Notes: generated by a model from the letters alone, not told the origin. 12,853 nucleotides of DNA from an uncultured Lachnospiraceae bacterium (GCA_946529195.1 CAMMZE010000012.1:1-12853), one strand, 5' to 3'. Shown: positions 1 to 8,124, counted from the stretch's first letter. A program made the numbers and translations.

Positions 1-219
1 GATGTGGAGGGAAAAGCGTCAGGCATCGAAAAGGATCTTGCAGCTCTTTTGGGGAGCTGGCACAAGATTCTGATTACCTATGCAGGCGGCGTGGGAAGCC
101 TGCAGGATCTGGAAGAACTTCGAAGCCTGGGACGGGGGTACCTGGATGTGACGATCGGAAGCGCACTGGATATTTTCGGCGGAACGATTCCATTTGAGAC
201 AGCAGCAGCTATCTGTTAA
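1..219 (+). CDS. hisA: HisA, eukaryote-type phosphoribosyl isomerase (3' end only)
   Basis: The last 72 codons of a gene that begins before the window. The product isomerises ProFAR to PRFAR in histidine biosynthesis, in the cytoplasm, as a TIM-barrel enzyme. The visible part holds DVEGKASGIEKDL, then YAGG (a phosphate-binding glycine loop), then LDVTIGSALDIFGG, the second phosphate loop. These match the eukaryotic and Lachnospiraceae HisA branch (yeast His6 has a DVEG motif, YAGGA and DLTIGSSLDIFGG, from memory) and not the classical bacterial HisA pattern. The Asp of DVEG probably corresponds to a catalytic acid of the barrel, which is an inference. The stop is TAA at 217-219 and a terminator follows at once, so this is the last gene of its transcript. 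It faces dtd head-on. The family call is fairly secure despite the truncation because the C-terminal signature is distinctive. Confidence 0.87.
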   Translation, partial: DVEGKASGIEKDLAALLGSWHKILITYAGGVGSLQDLEELRSLGRGYLDVTIGSALDIFGGTIPFETAAAIC

Positions 220-221
220 AG

Positions 222-248
222 AAAAAAACGGCCAAAGGGCCGTTTTTT
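222..248. terminator. Bidirectional intrinsic terminator between hisA and dtd
   Basis: A-tract, stem ACGGCC (228-233), loop AAAG, stem GGCCGT (238-243), then a T-tract (243-248). The A- and T-tracts extend the stem and let it work in both directions. It ends hisA on the + strand and dtd on the - strand; the dtd stop codon (247-249) overlaps its edge. Confidence 0.9.
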
Positions 249-693
249 ATTTCTGTTTGCTGTCAAGCATGATGGTGACCGGACCGTCATTGACCAGGGC
301 AACCTTCATATGGGCTCCGAATTCTCCGTGTTCGGTCTGAAAGCCGAGCGCCCGGCACTGGTCGATGAAGCGCAGGTACATCTTGTTTGAAAAATCAGGG
401 GCGCCGGCAGCTGTAAAGCTGGGCCGGTTTCCTTTTTTGGTATTGGCAAAAAGTGTGAACTGGGAGACGATCAGAAGAGCGCCTCCGACATCGCGCAGAG
501 ACAGATTCATCTTATCGTTCTCATCTTCAAAGACCCGCATCTGGGTCACTTTTTTTATCATATAGGAAAGATCTTCCTCTGTGTCACTATCCTCCACCCC
601 GAGCAGAACCAGAAATCCTGTCCCGATTTTTCCGGTCACTCGTTCGCTGACCGACACGCTTGCCTGTGAAACCTTTTGTATTACAGCTCGCAT
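247..693 (-). CDS. dtd: D-aminoacyl-tRNA deacylase
   Basis: A 148-residue protein of full family length. It hydrolyses the ester bond of D-aminoacyl-tRNAs (and glycyl-tRNA-Ala), clearing mischarged tRNA in the cytoplasm; the family works as a homodimer. Both active-site signatures are present: SQFTLFA at residues 77-83 and NDGPVT at 135-140, the latter carrying the Gly-cisPro motif that gives the enzyme its chiral selectivity. The N-terminus MRAVIQKVSQASVSV is also typical. The ATG at 691-693 has GGAGGAA at 701-707 upstream, 7 bases away. It lies 95 bases downstream of dprA in the same direction but has a good promoter of its own in that gap, so it need not depend on the comM-dprA transcript. 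Nothing is missing or odd. Confidence 0.96.
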   Translation of the reverse strand: MRAVIQKVSQASVSVSERVTGKIGTGFLVLLGVEDSDTEEDLSYMIKKVTQMRVFEDENDKMNLSLRDVGGALLIVSQFTLFANTKKGNRPSFTAAGAPDFSNKMYLRFIDQCRALGFQTEHGEFGAHMKVALVNDGPVTIMLDSKQK

Positions 694-743
694 ACTGAGT
701 TTCCTCCTGCTTTTATAATCAGAAATGCTTTGCAGCAGTACTT

Positions 744-772
744 ATTATAGTAGCTTTTGCTTTCATTTGCAA
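744..772 (-). promoter_or_regulatory. Sigma-A promoter for dtd
   Basis: Read on the - strand: -35 TTGCAA (767-772), a 17-base spacer, -10 TATAAT (744-749). It starts 17 bases past the dprA stop. A short dyad (TTCATT at 762-767, AATGAA at 771-776) is centred on the -35 box; it may be chance, as no U-tract follows it. Confidence 0.78.
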
Positions 773-788
773 TGAAGAAGATTGCTTT

Positions 789-1868
789 TCAGACTTTCAG
801 AATATAGCGGTTCTTGCCGATACAGGTGATCAGGCCGTCCATCTCCAGATCTGTCAGCTCGATCATAACCTCCTGGACGGGCAGCCCGCTGCGGATGGCG
901 ATATCATCTGCGCTGCAGGGCACCAGACTCAGGCTCTGGTAGACCCTGCCGGATGCCTTGCCAGGCGGAGGCCCTTTCCGGGTGAACTGGCGGGAGACCA
1001 GAGAAAAGTAATCCAGAATATCTTCATGGGACAGGACCAGCCGGGCACCGTCCCGGATCATAAGATTGCACCCCTCACTCAGGGGATCATCGATCCGCCC
1101 CGGAACGGCAAAGATCTCCTTGCCCATTTCCAGTCCCCGGGTGGCTGTAATCAGAGACCCGCTCTGCCTGCGGGCTTCCACGAGAAGGATCCCCTGCGAA
1201 AGAGCCGCAATGATCCGGTTGCGGACCGGAAAGCGCCAGGAGCGCGGAGGGGTGCCTGGCGGAAATTCAGAGATCAGTCCCCCGCAGCGGCAGATCTGTT
1301 CAGCCAGCTCCATATGTTCTATGGGATAGCAGATATCCACGCCGCATCCAAGTACGGCATAAGTCCTGCCAAAGCCATCCATGCAGCCTTTATGGGCGGC
1401 GCCGTCAATGCCGTGTGCCATGCCGCTGATCACAGAGACTCCGGAAAAAGCGATTCCCCGGCAGATGCTGCGGGTAATGGCGCGTCCTCCGGAACTGCAC
1501 CTGCGGCCGCCAACAACAGCCATCATCAGTTCATCCGGCTCCGGCAGACGGCCTTTGACATAGAGAGCGGCCGGAGGATCATAGATCTGGCGGAGGATAT
1601 CCGGATAGTCGGGAGAGGGGAAGCTGAAAAAGCGGATTCCTTTCCTTAGCATAGCATCAAAAGACTTTTGCAGCAGGCCCGGATTTTTAGAAGTGATCAG
1701 GGCTTTCAGCATGGCAGGTTTTAAGAGGTCCGTTTCCTGCAGGGCTTTTTCCGATGCTGCATAAATCTCCGCCGGAGCATGAAAAATCTCAAGCAGACGG
1801 TGAACAGTGACCGGTCCCACACCCGGAATACTGCTCAGCCAGAACCATAACAGATCCTCATGCATCAT
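789..1868 (-). CDS. dprA: DNA processing protein DprA (Smf)
   Basis: A 359-residue DprA. The family binds single-stranded DNA and loads RecA onto it, mainly during natural transformation. Order of parts: an N-terminal helix-hairpin-helix-like segment (SIPGVGPVTVHRLLEIF, about 13-29), then the Rossmann-like core with VVGGRRCSSGG (118-128), SGMAHGIDGAAH (148-159), VLGCGVDICYP (172-182), FPVRNRIIAALS (213-224) and QSGSLITA (235-242), and a C-terminal winged-helix region (about 305-359). One deviation: the usual VGSR motif reads VGGR here. The start ATG (1866-1868) is chosen because GGAGG at 1876-1880 lies 7 bases upstream; a second ATG follows directly. The gene overlaps the end of comM by 11 bases, so the two are probably translationally coupled. 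Confidence 0.95.
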   Translation of the reverse strand: MMHEDLLWFWLSSIPGVGPVTVHRLLEIFHAPAEIYAASEKALQETDLLKPAMLKALITSKNPGLLQKSFDAMLRKGIRFFSFPSPDYPDILRQIYDPPAALYVKGRLPEPDELMMAVVGGRRCSSGGRAITRSICRGIAFSGVSVISGMAHGIDGAAHKGCMDGFGRTYAVLGCGVDICYPIEHMELAEQICRCGGLISEFPPGTPPRSWRFPVRNRIIAALSQGILLVEARRQSGSLITATRGLEMGKEIFAVPGRIDDPLSEGCNLMIRDGARLVLSHEDILDYFSLVSRQFTRKGPPPGKASGRVYQSLSLVPCSADDIAIRSGLPVQEVMIELTDLEMDGLITCIGKNRYILKV

Positions 1869-3405
1869 GGATCCCCCTCCAGTAGCCCGGCCCGATGGAC
1901 TTGTAAAAAAAAGCCTCCTTCAGATGTCTGAGACTGATATCGCGGGCCCCCTCCATATCCGCGATGGTCCGGGCGATTTTGAGCAGCTTGTGGTAGCTGC
2001 GCGCGGTCAGATCATGCTTCTCATAGATATCCCGCATATATTCCCGTTCTTTTCTGGCTAGAGGGCAGTATTGATCTATATCAGAAGCCGGGATCTCCGC
2101 GTTGTGGGAATAGGATTCTCCGGCGAATCGTTCCGCCTGCATCTGTGTCACAGCCTCCACCCGCCGCCGGATCTCAGCGGAAGACTCGCCTGCTTTTTCA
2201 TGACTCTGCAGGACATCGATCTTGACAGCGCCTACCTCCACGCACATATCGATCCGGTCGTAAAGAGGCTTGCTGATCCGGTCCATGTAGCGCTGGATCT
2301 GCAGGGGCGTACACCTGCAGCGGGTAAGATCCGGAAAGTAGCCGCACCGGCAGGGATTCATTGCGGCGACCAGCATGAAGCGGGCAGGGTATACGCAGGA
2401 ACCCTGCAGACGGTTGATCACGATCTTCCCATCCTCCATGGGCTGGCGCATCAGCTCCAGAACAGCCTGGGGAAATTCCGTCAGTTCGTCAAGAAAAAGG
2501 ACTCCCCGGTGGGCCAGGCTCATCTCGCCGGGGGCAGGATACCGGCCTCCTCCCGCAAAGGATGTCTCCGGAATGGTATGGTGGGGACTGCGGAAGGGCC
2601 GGCGGGTGATCAGGCCGCCTTTCTTGCGCAGGAGACCGGCAACGCTGTAGATCCTGGAGACCTCCATATACTCCTGGGGATGCATGGCGGGCAGGATAGA
2701 CGGAAGCCGGCGGGCAGCCATGGACTTGCCGGATCCAGGCGGGCCGATCATGAGAATATTGTGCATGCCTGAGGCGGCAATCTCCATGCTGCGCCGCAGG
2801 CCCTCCTGTCCGCGGATCTCCGCAAAATCAGGGAGAGACTCATCTCCTGCGCCGGAAGGAAGTTCACTGGCTGCTTCTGTGAAAGAGGCATCGGGCGATG
2901 CACTGAAAAAAGAGACCAGGTCTTTTAATGAGGAAAAACCATATAGATGAATCCCGCTGATTCCAATCCCTTCCCTGATATTCTCTGCCGGGACAATGCA
3001 GCGGCTGATCCCCGCCTCCCTGGCGGAAAGAATAATGGGCAGGACCCCGTTGACGCCCCGGACTGAACCGTCCAGACCAAGCTCACCGACCAGGACCGTG
3101 TTCTCCAGTTCCCTCCGCGGAATCAGACCGTAAGAGGAGAGGACGGATGCGGCGATCGCCAGGTCATAGGATGTCCCGGACTTGCGCAGGTCAGCCGGGG
3201 AAAGATTGACGATGATCCGGCGGGGTTCCAGCAGAAAAGCGGAATTGCGGATCGCGGTCATCACCCGCTCTCTGGCCTCTTTGACCTCGCCGGACAGATA
3301 GCCGACCAGATCAAAATAGGGCAGACCGCTGCTCACATCTGCTTCTACGCGGATCATCCTGCTGTCGATACCATCAAGTACCGCGCTGTATGCACTGCTG
3401 AACAT
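1858..3405 (-). CDS. comM: ComM/YifB family AAA+ ATPase (Mg-chelatase-like)
   Basis: A 515-residue protein, the usual family length. ComM is a hexameric helicase that promotes branch migration of integrating DNA in natural transformation. Order of parts: an N-terminal Lon-S16-like domain with DLVGYLSGEVKEARERV (32-48) and LRKSGTSYDLAIA (73-85); Walker A GPPGSGKS (221-228); Walker B GVLFLDE (301-307); a zinc-like cluster around AAMNPCRCGYFPD (347-359) with Cys 352, 354, 363 and 365; PLYDRIDM (380-387), where the arginine finger region is expected; and the C-terminal Mg-chelatase subunit domain. Start choice: an in-frame GTG at 3412-3414 is part of the Shine-Dalgarno sequence AGGAGGTGA itself, so the ATG at 3403-3405 is the likely start, giving MFSSAYSAVLDG, which fits the family N-terminus. 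It is first in the leftward transcript and is followed, overlapping, by dprA. Confidence 0.95.
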   Translation of the reverse strand: MFSSAYSAVLDGIDSRMIRVEADVSSGLPYFDLVGYLSGEVKEARERVMTAIRNSAFLLEPRRIIVNLSPADLRKSGTSYDLAIAASVLSSYGLIPRRELENTVLVGELGLDGSVRGVNGVLPIILSAREAGISRCIVPAENIREGIGISGIHLYGFSSLKDLVSFFSASPDASFTEAASELPSGAGDESLPDFAEIRGQEGLRRSMEIAASGMHNILMIGPPGSGKSMAARRLPSILPAMHPQEYMEVSRIYSVAGLLRKKGGLITRRPFRSPHHTIPETSFAGGGRYPAPGEMSLAHRGVLFLDELTEFPQAVLELMRQPMEDGKIVINRLQGSCVYPARFMLVAAMNPCRCGYFPDLTRCRCTPLQIQRYMDRISKPLYDRIDMCVEVGAVKIDVLQSHEKAGESSAEIRRRVEAVTQMQAERFAGESYSHNAEIPASDIDQYCPLARKEREYMRDIYEKHDLTARSYHKLLKIARTIADMEGARDISLRHLKEAFFYKSIGPGYWRGIHDA

Positions 3406-3410
3406 ATTTT

Positions 3411-3419
3411 TCACCTCCT
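3411..3419 (-). promoter_or_regulatory. Ribosome binding site that fixes the comM start
   Basis: AGGAGGTGA on the - strand is a near-perfect match to the 16S 3' end. GGAGG (3414-3418) is 8 bases from the ATG at 3405. The in-frame GTG inside it cannot also be the start codon, so an automated call at 3414 would be three residues too long. Confidence 0.85.
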
Positions 3420-3434
3420 GTTCTGTTAAGCTTC

Positions 3435-3464
3435 ATTATAGGCGGGATGCGAGAGTCGAATCAA
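3435..3464 (-). promoter_or_regulatory. Sigma-A promoter for comM-dprA
   Basis: Read on the - strand: -35 TTGATT (3459-3464), an 18-base spacer, -10 TATAAT (3435-3440). The predicted transcript starts near 3428 and the leader is only about 20 bases. The inverted repeat at 3471-3492 lies 6 bases upstream of the -35. Confidence 0.72.
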
Positions 3465-3470
3465 TTATCA

Positions 3471-3492
3471 TTTGTCGACACCGTTCGACAAA
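3471..3492. repeat. Perfect inverted repeat between divergent comM and leuS promoters
   Basis: TTTGTCGA (3471-3478), 6 bases, TCGACAAA (3485-3492). It lies 6 bases from the comM -35 and 8 bases from the leuS -35, almost midway. It can also be read as a direct repeat (GTCGACA at 3474-3480, TTCGACA at 3484-3490) with a 10-base period, one helical turn. A further GTCGAA sits at 3455-3460. The placement suggests a binding site for a dimeric regulator of one or both promoters. I do not recognise the regulator; it does not fit the Firmicute LexA (CGAAC-N4-GTTCG) or CodY consensus. Confidence 0.5.
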
Positions 3493-3500
3493 AAAACTGT

Positions 3501-3529
3501 TTGCATTTTGTTGTAATTGTGTATATGAT
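3501..3529 (+). promoter_or_regulatory. Sigma-A promoter for leuS-topA
   Basis: -35 TTGCAT (3501-3506), a 17-base spacer, -10 TATGAT (3524-3529). Transcription should start near 3536, leaving a leader of roughly 42 bases before the leuS ATG. That is far too short for a T-box riboswitch, the usual regulator of aminoacyl-tRNA synthetase genes in Firmicutes. Confidence 0.75.
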
Positions 3530-3577
3530 AAAGACTAGACGCATCAGGAGCGAGATAAACAAGGAGGGTTTTCACCT

Positions 3578-5980
3578 ATGAAATATGATTTTAAGCAGAT
3601 TGAAGGCAAGTGGCAGAAGAAATGGGAAGAGTCCGGGATCTTTAAAGCACAGGACTTTATCAAGAAGCCTAAGTTCTACGGACTGGTAGAGTTTCCCTAT
3701 CCTTCCGGAGCAGGAATGCATGTGGGACACATCAAGGCTTATTCCAGTATCGAGGTTCTTGCCAGAAAGAGGAGAATGGAAGGATACAATGTTCTCTTCC
3801 CGATCGGATATGATTCCTTCGGACTGCCTGCAGAGAACTATGCGGTTAAGACCGGCCGTCATCCTGCAGATATTACCCGGGACAACATCAAACACTTTTC
3901 CGAACAGCTGCGTGCTGTAGGATTCTCCTTTGACTGGAGCCGTGAGTTTGCAACCAGTACTCCTGAGTATTATAAATGGACACAGTGGATTTTCCTTAAG
4001 CTCTTTGAGAAAGGATATGTTTTCCGTAATAAGGCACTGGTTAATTACTGCCCGCACTGTAAGGTTGTCCTTTCTAATGAGGATTCCCAGGGCGGTAAAT
4101 GCGACATCTGTCACAGTGATGTTATCCAGCTGCCCAAGGATGTCTGGTATCTGCGCATCACAGATTATTCAGACAAGCTGCTTGAGGGCCTGGATATGGT
4201 TGATTATCCGGAGAACGTGAAACAGCAGCAGATCAACTGGATCGGCAAATCTACCGGCGCTTTTGTTGACTTTACCATCACAGGCACCGGTGAGACCCTG
4301 GAAGTATATACGACAAGATGCGACACCCTTTACGGCGTAACCTTTATGGTTATGGCTCCGGAGCATCCGCTGATTGATAAGTATAAAGATCAGATTAAAA
4401 ACTTTGATGGCGTGGAAGCTTACCGCAAAGAGTGCGCCAAGAAGACAGAGTTTGAGCGTACACAGCTGGTTAAGGACAAGACCGGTCTGCGTCTGGACGG
4501 CCTGAGCGCGGTCAATCCGGTCAGCGGCAAGGAGATCCCGATCTACATTGCAGATTATGTAATGATGGGATACGGCACCGGCGCGATCATGGCAGTACCT
4601 GCCCATGACCAGCGTGACTATGATTTCGCAAAGGAATTCGGCGCAGATATCATTCCGGTCATCAAGGGCGGAAATATCGATGAGGAGGCCTACACCGGAG
4701 ACGGTGAGATGATCAATTCTGATTTCCTCAACGGCCTGACCAATAAAAAGGATTCCATTGCCAGAATGCTTGAGTACCTGGAGGAGAAGGGTATCGGCCG
4801 CGCAGGAGTTCAGTATAAGATGAAAGACTGGGCTTTCAACAGACAGAGATACTGGGGAGAGCCGATTCCGCTCATTCACTGCCCGAGCTGCGGTATTGTT
4901 CCGGTACCTTATGAAGAGCTGCCGCTGGAGCTGCCTCCGGTTGATAATTTCGTACCCGGTGAGGACGGCAAGTCCCCGCTGGCCAAGATTGAGTCCTTCG
5001 TGAATTGCACCTGCCCTAAGTGCGGCGGCGCTGCAAAGAGAGAGACAGATACCATGCCCCAGTGGGCAGGGTCTTCCTGGTATTTCCTTCGTTTCTGCGA
5101 TCCTCATAATGACAAAGAGTTTGCAGATATGGAGAAGCTCAATTACTGGATGCCGGTTGACTGGTACAACGGCGGTATGGAGCATGTAACCCGTCATATG
5201 ATCTATTCCAGATTCTGGCATAGATTCCTGTATGACAATGGTCTTGTAAATACACCTGAGCCCTATGCGAAGCGTACCTATCAGGGACTGATCCTTGGCC
5301 CTGACGGCGACAAGATGAGCAAGACAAAGGGCAATGTAGTTGACCCGACTGACATTGTAAATGAGTACGGTGCTGATACACTGCGTCTGTATGTTCTCTT
5401 CATGGGAGATTATACTGCAGCTACGCCCTGGAGCGAGAATGCAGTAAAGGGCTGCAGAAGATTCCTGCACAGATTTGCTTCTCTTACAGATATCATGGAT
5501 GCAAAAGCGCAGGACGAGAAGATTGAGCGCGCAGTCCATAAGACAATCAAAAAAGTCACTGAAGATATCGAGGCAATGAAGTTCAATACTGCAATTGCTG
5601 CTATGATGTCCCTGATCAATGAAATCAGCGACGCCGGCACAATCTCCCGCAGTCAGCTGAGTGCCTTTATCCGCATACTGACACCCTTCTGCCCGCACAT
5701 CTGCGAGGAAATGTGGGCCGAGATCGGCGAAGAAGGAATGGTGAGCACCGCTCCCTGGCCGGAGTATGACGAGGCAAAGACAGTAGACAATACAGTCGAG
5801 ATCGTTGTACAGATCAATGGCAAGGTCAGAGGCAAGATGATGATCTCTGTCTCTGAGGACAAAGAAAAGATTATAGCGGACGCAAAACAGGTGGAGCGTA
5901 TTCCGGAGCTCCTCGAGGGCAAACAGATCATGAAGGAGATCTATGTGCCCGGAAAGCTGGTCAATCTGGTTGTCCGCTAA
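3578..5980 (+). CDS. leuS: Leucyl-tRNA synthetase
   Basis: An 800-residue class Ia synthetase, full bacterial length, that charges tRNA-Leu with leucine in the cytoplasm. Motifs in order: HVGH (48-51), the HIGH signature within FPYPSGAGMHVGH; a zinc knuckle with Cys 158, 161, 175 and 178; the CP1 editing domain with TTRCDT (245-250; TTRPDT in most LeuRS) and AVPAHDQRD (339-347), whose last Asp is the expected editing residue; a second four-Cys cluster (435, 438, 479, 482); and KMSKT (579-583), the KMSKS signature. The anticodon-binding and C-terminal domains follow. AAGGAGGG at 3561-3568 precedes the ATG. It is divergent from comM and is followed 18 bases later by topA, so the two are probably one transcript. 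No T-box leader is present. Confidence 0.98.
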   Translation: MKYDFKQIEGKWQKKWEESGIFKAQDFIKKPKFYGLVEFPYPSGAGMHVGHIKAYSSIEVLARKRRMEGYNVLFPIGYDSFGLPAENYAVKTGRHPADITRDNIKHFSEQLRAVGFSFDWSREFATSTPEYYKWTQWIFLKLFEKGYVFRNKALVNYCPHCKVVLSNEDSQGGKCDICHSDVIQLPKDVWYLRITDYSDKLLEGLDMVDYPENVKQQQINWIGKSTGAFVDFTITGTGETLEVYTTRCDTLYGVTFMVMAPEHPLIDKYKDQIKNFDGVEAYRKECAKKTEFERTQLVKDKTGLRLDGLSAVNPVSGKEIPIYIADYVMMGYGTGAIMAVPAHDQRDYDFAKEFGADIIPVIKGGNIDEEAYTGDGEMINSDFLNGLTNKKDSIARMLEYLEEKGIGRAGVQYKMKDWAFNRQRYWGEPIPLIHCPSCGIVPVPYEELPLELPPVDNFVPGEDGKSPLAKIESFVNCTCPKCGGAAKRETDTMPQWAGSSWYFLRFCDPHNDKEFADMEKLNYWMPVDWYNGGMEHVTRHMIYSRFWHRFLYDNGLVNTPEPYAKRTYQGLILGPDGDKMSKTKGNVVDPTDIVNEYGADTLRLYVLFMGDYTAATPWSENAVKGCRRFLHRFASLTDIMDAKAQDEKIERAVHKTIKKVTEDIEAMKFNTAIAAMMSLINEISDAGTISRSQLSAFIRILTPFCPHICEEMWAEIGEEGMVSTAPWPEYDEAKTVDNTVEIVVQINGKVRGKMMISVSEDKEKIIADAKQVERIPELLEGKQIMKEIYVPGKLVNLVVR

Positions 5981-5998
5981 TCCGGAGGTACTGTTTGT

Positions 5999-8068
5999 AT
6001 GGCAAAATATTTAGTTATTGTTGAGTCTCCTGCGAAAGCAAAGACCATCAACAAGTTCCTGGGAAAAAATTATCATGTTGTCGCGTCGAACGGACATGTC
6101 CGTGATCTGCCCAAGAGCCAGATCGGCATTGACCCGGAACATGATTTTGAGCCCAAATACATCACAATCAGGGGCAAGGGTGATATCCTTGCCATGCTCC
6201 GCAAGGAGGTCAAAAAGGCAGATAAAGTATATCTGGCAACGGACCCGGACCGCGAAGGAGAGGCGATTTCCTGGCATCTGGCTGAGGCCCTCAAGCTGGA
6301 TAAGAATACGACAAGCCGCATCACCTTCAATGAAATCACCAAAGGTGCTGTCAAGCAGTCAATCAAGCAGGCAAGAGATATCGACATGAATCTGGTAAAC
6401 GCGCAGCAGACCAGGAGAATCCTGGACCGTCTGGTGGGTTACCTGATCAGTCCCATTCTCTGGAAAAAGGTCAAGCGCGGCCTGAGTGCGGGCCGTGTGC
6501 AGTCCGTGGCTCTGCGTCTGATCTGCGACAGGGAGCAGGAGATTGATGCCTTTATCCCGGAAGAGTACTGGACTCTGGATGTCCTGCTGGACGTGGAAGG
6601 GGAGAGGAAACCCCTGACAGTCAGGCTTGACACCCATCAGGGAGAAAAGGTCGAGATTCATTCTGCCGAAGAGATGGACCGGATCCTGAAGGATCTGGAA
6701 GGCAGCTCTTTTGAAATCGCGGAGATCAAACGGGGTGAGAGATCACGCAAGTGTCCTCTTCCTTTTACAACAAGTACCCTGCAGCAGGAGGCCTCCAGAA
6801 AACTGAACTTTTCCACACAGAAGACCATGCGTCTGGCCCAGCAGCTGTATGAAGGCGTAGAAGTGAAGGGGAGCGGCACTGTCGGCCTGATCACCTACCT
6901 GCGTACAGACTCTGTCCGCGTTTCGGAAGAAGCTGACGCCAATGTCCGCGCCTATATCGAAAAGCAGTTTGGAAAGGATTATGTGGCCGACGGCAGCAGG
7001 AAGGCAGAAGCCGGTCACAAGATTCAGGATGCCCATGAGGCCATTCGTCCGACCTATATGGATATGACCCCGGAAAAGATCAAAGACTCCCTGAGCAGGG
7101 ATCTGTACAGGCTCTATCAGCTGATCTGGAACCGGTTTGTAGCCAGCCGTATGCAGGATGCCCTTTATGAGACCACCAGCATCCAGATCGCAGCCGGCGA
7201 CTATACCTTCTCTGTATCAGCATCCAGACTGGTCTTTGAAGGATTTATGGCGGTCTATAAGCCGGATGAGGAGAAGGCGGAAAACAATGTTCTTGCCGGA
7301 AAGATTACAGAGAGCAGCAGTCTGTCCTTTGATTCCTTTGATCCCCGGCAGCACTTTACCCAGCCGCCTGCTCACTATACAGAGGCATCTCTGGTCCGTG
7401 CCATGGAAGAACTCGGGATCGGAAGACCGAGTACTTACTCACCGACGATCTCTACCATTCTTGCCAGACACTATATTACCAAAGAGAACAAAAACCTCTA
7501 TGTGACTGACCTGGGAGAGGTAGTCAACAATCTCATGATGCAGTCATTCCCCAGCATCGTCAATACTGATTTCACAGCCAATATGGAGCTTTTGCTGGAC
7601 AAGGTCGGCGAAGGCGCGGTGGACTATAAGACGCTGGTGCGCAATTTCTACCCGGATCTGAAAACGGCTGTCGATAATGCGGAAAAAGAGCTGGAACATG
7701 TCAGCCTGGAAGATGAGGTCTCAGATGTTCCCTGTGATAAATGCGGACGTCTGATGGTAATCAAATACGGCCCGCACGGGAAGTTCCTGGCTTGTCCCGG
7801 ATTCCCGGAATGCCGCAATACCATGACCTATTATGAGAAGACCGGCGTTATGTGTCCCAAGTGCGGAAAGGATATTGTGATCCGCAAGACCAAGAAAGGC
7901 CGCCGCTATTACGGCTGCATAGATAACCCTGCCTGCGATTTTATGAGCTGGCAGCGGCCCTCTGCAGAAAAGTGCCCCCAGTGTCAGGGACTCATGGTCC
8001 ATAAGGGCAGCAAACTGGTCTGCATAGATCCGGCTTGTGGATTTGTTAAGGATGCTTCAGCAGAATAG
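5999..8068 (+). CDS. topA: DNA topoisomerase I (type IA)
   Basis: A 689-residue type IA topoisomerase that relaxes negative supercoils by single-strand passage. The Toprim domain holds VIVESPAKAKT with Glu9, and ATDPDREGEAISWHL with the metal-binding Asp82 and Asp84. The catalytic tyrosine is Tyr300 within GLITYLRTDSVRVS. KVKRGLSAGRVQSVALRLI and the QDAHEAIRPT segment are typical of the core. The C-terminus carries three zinc ribbons starting with CxxC at Cys579, Cys619 and Cys659, which bind the passing strand. GGAGG (5984-5988) lies 10 bases before the ATG and only 18 bases separate it from leuS, so it is expected to be co-transcribed. I see no clear intrinsic terminator after its stop (TAG, 8066-8068), so some read-through into codY is possible. 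Confidence 0.98.
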   Translation: MAKYLVIVESPAKAKTINKFLGKNYHVVASNGHVRDLPKSQIGIDPEHDFEPKYITIRGKGDILAMLRKEVKKADKVYLATDPDREGEAISWHLAEALKLDKNTTSRITFNEITKGAVKQSIKQARDIDMNLVNAQQTRRILDRLVGYLISPILWKKVKRGLSAGRVQSVALRLICDREQEIDAFIPEEYWTLDVLLDVEGERKPLTVRLDTHQGEKVEIHSAEEMDRILKDLEGSSFEIAEIKRGERSRKCPLPFTTSTLQQEASRKLNFSTQKTMRLAQQLYEGVEVKGSGTVGLITYLRTDSVRVSEEADANVRAYIEKQFGKDYVADGSRKAEAGHKIQDAHEAIRPTYMDMTPEKIKDSLSRDLYRLYQLIWNRFVASRMQDALYETTSIQIAAGDYTFSVSASRLVFEGFMAVYKPDEEKAENNVLAGKITESSSLSFDSFDPRQHFTQPPAHYTEASLVRAMEELGIGRPSTYSPTISTILARHYITKENKNLYVTDLGEVVNNLMMQSFPSIVNTDFTANMELLLDKVGEGAVDYKTLVRNFYPDLKTAVDNAEKELEHVSLEDEVSDVPCDKCGRLMVIKYGPHGKFLACPGFPECRNTMTYYEKTGVMCPKCGKDIVIRKTKKGRRYYGCIDNPACDFMSWQRPSAEKCPQCQGLMVHKGSKLVCIDPACGFVKDASAE

Positions 8069-8124
8069 TTGACTTTTGCATAGTAAATACAGACTTTTTT
8101 GACAAAGGAAAAATATAGTCTAAC

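Noticed and set aside
1026..1649. Open frame of 207 codons antisense to dprA
   Set aside because: Explained by high G+C and few stop codons opposite dprA; no family resemblance and no ribosome binding site.
2071..2772. Open frame of 233 codons antisense to comM
   Set aside because: Shadow of comM; the translation is low-complexity without domain signatures.
3471..3492. LexA (SOS) box in the comM-leuS region
   Set aside because: The half-sites do not fit CGAAC-N4-GTTCG; spacing and bases differ, so I left the regulator unnamed.
4169..5698. Long open frame (509 codons) on the strand opposite leuS
   Set aside because: Lies entirely within leuS, has no ribosome binding site or recognisable domain, and its composition is that expected of the complement of a biased coding sequence.
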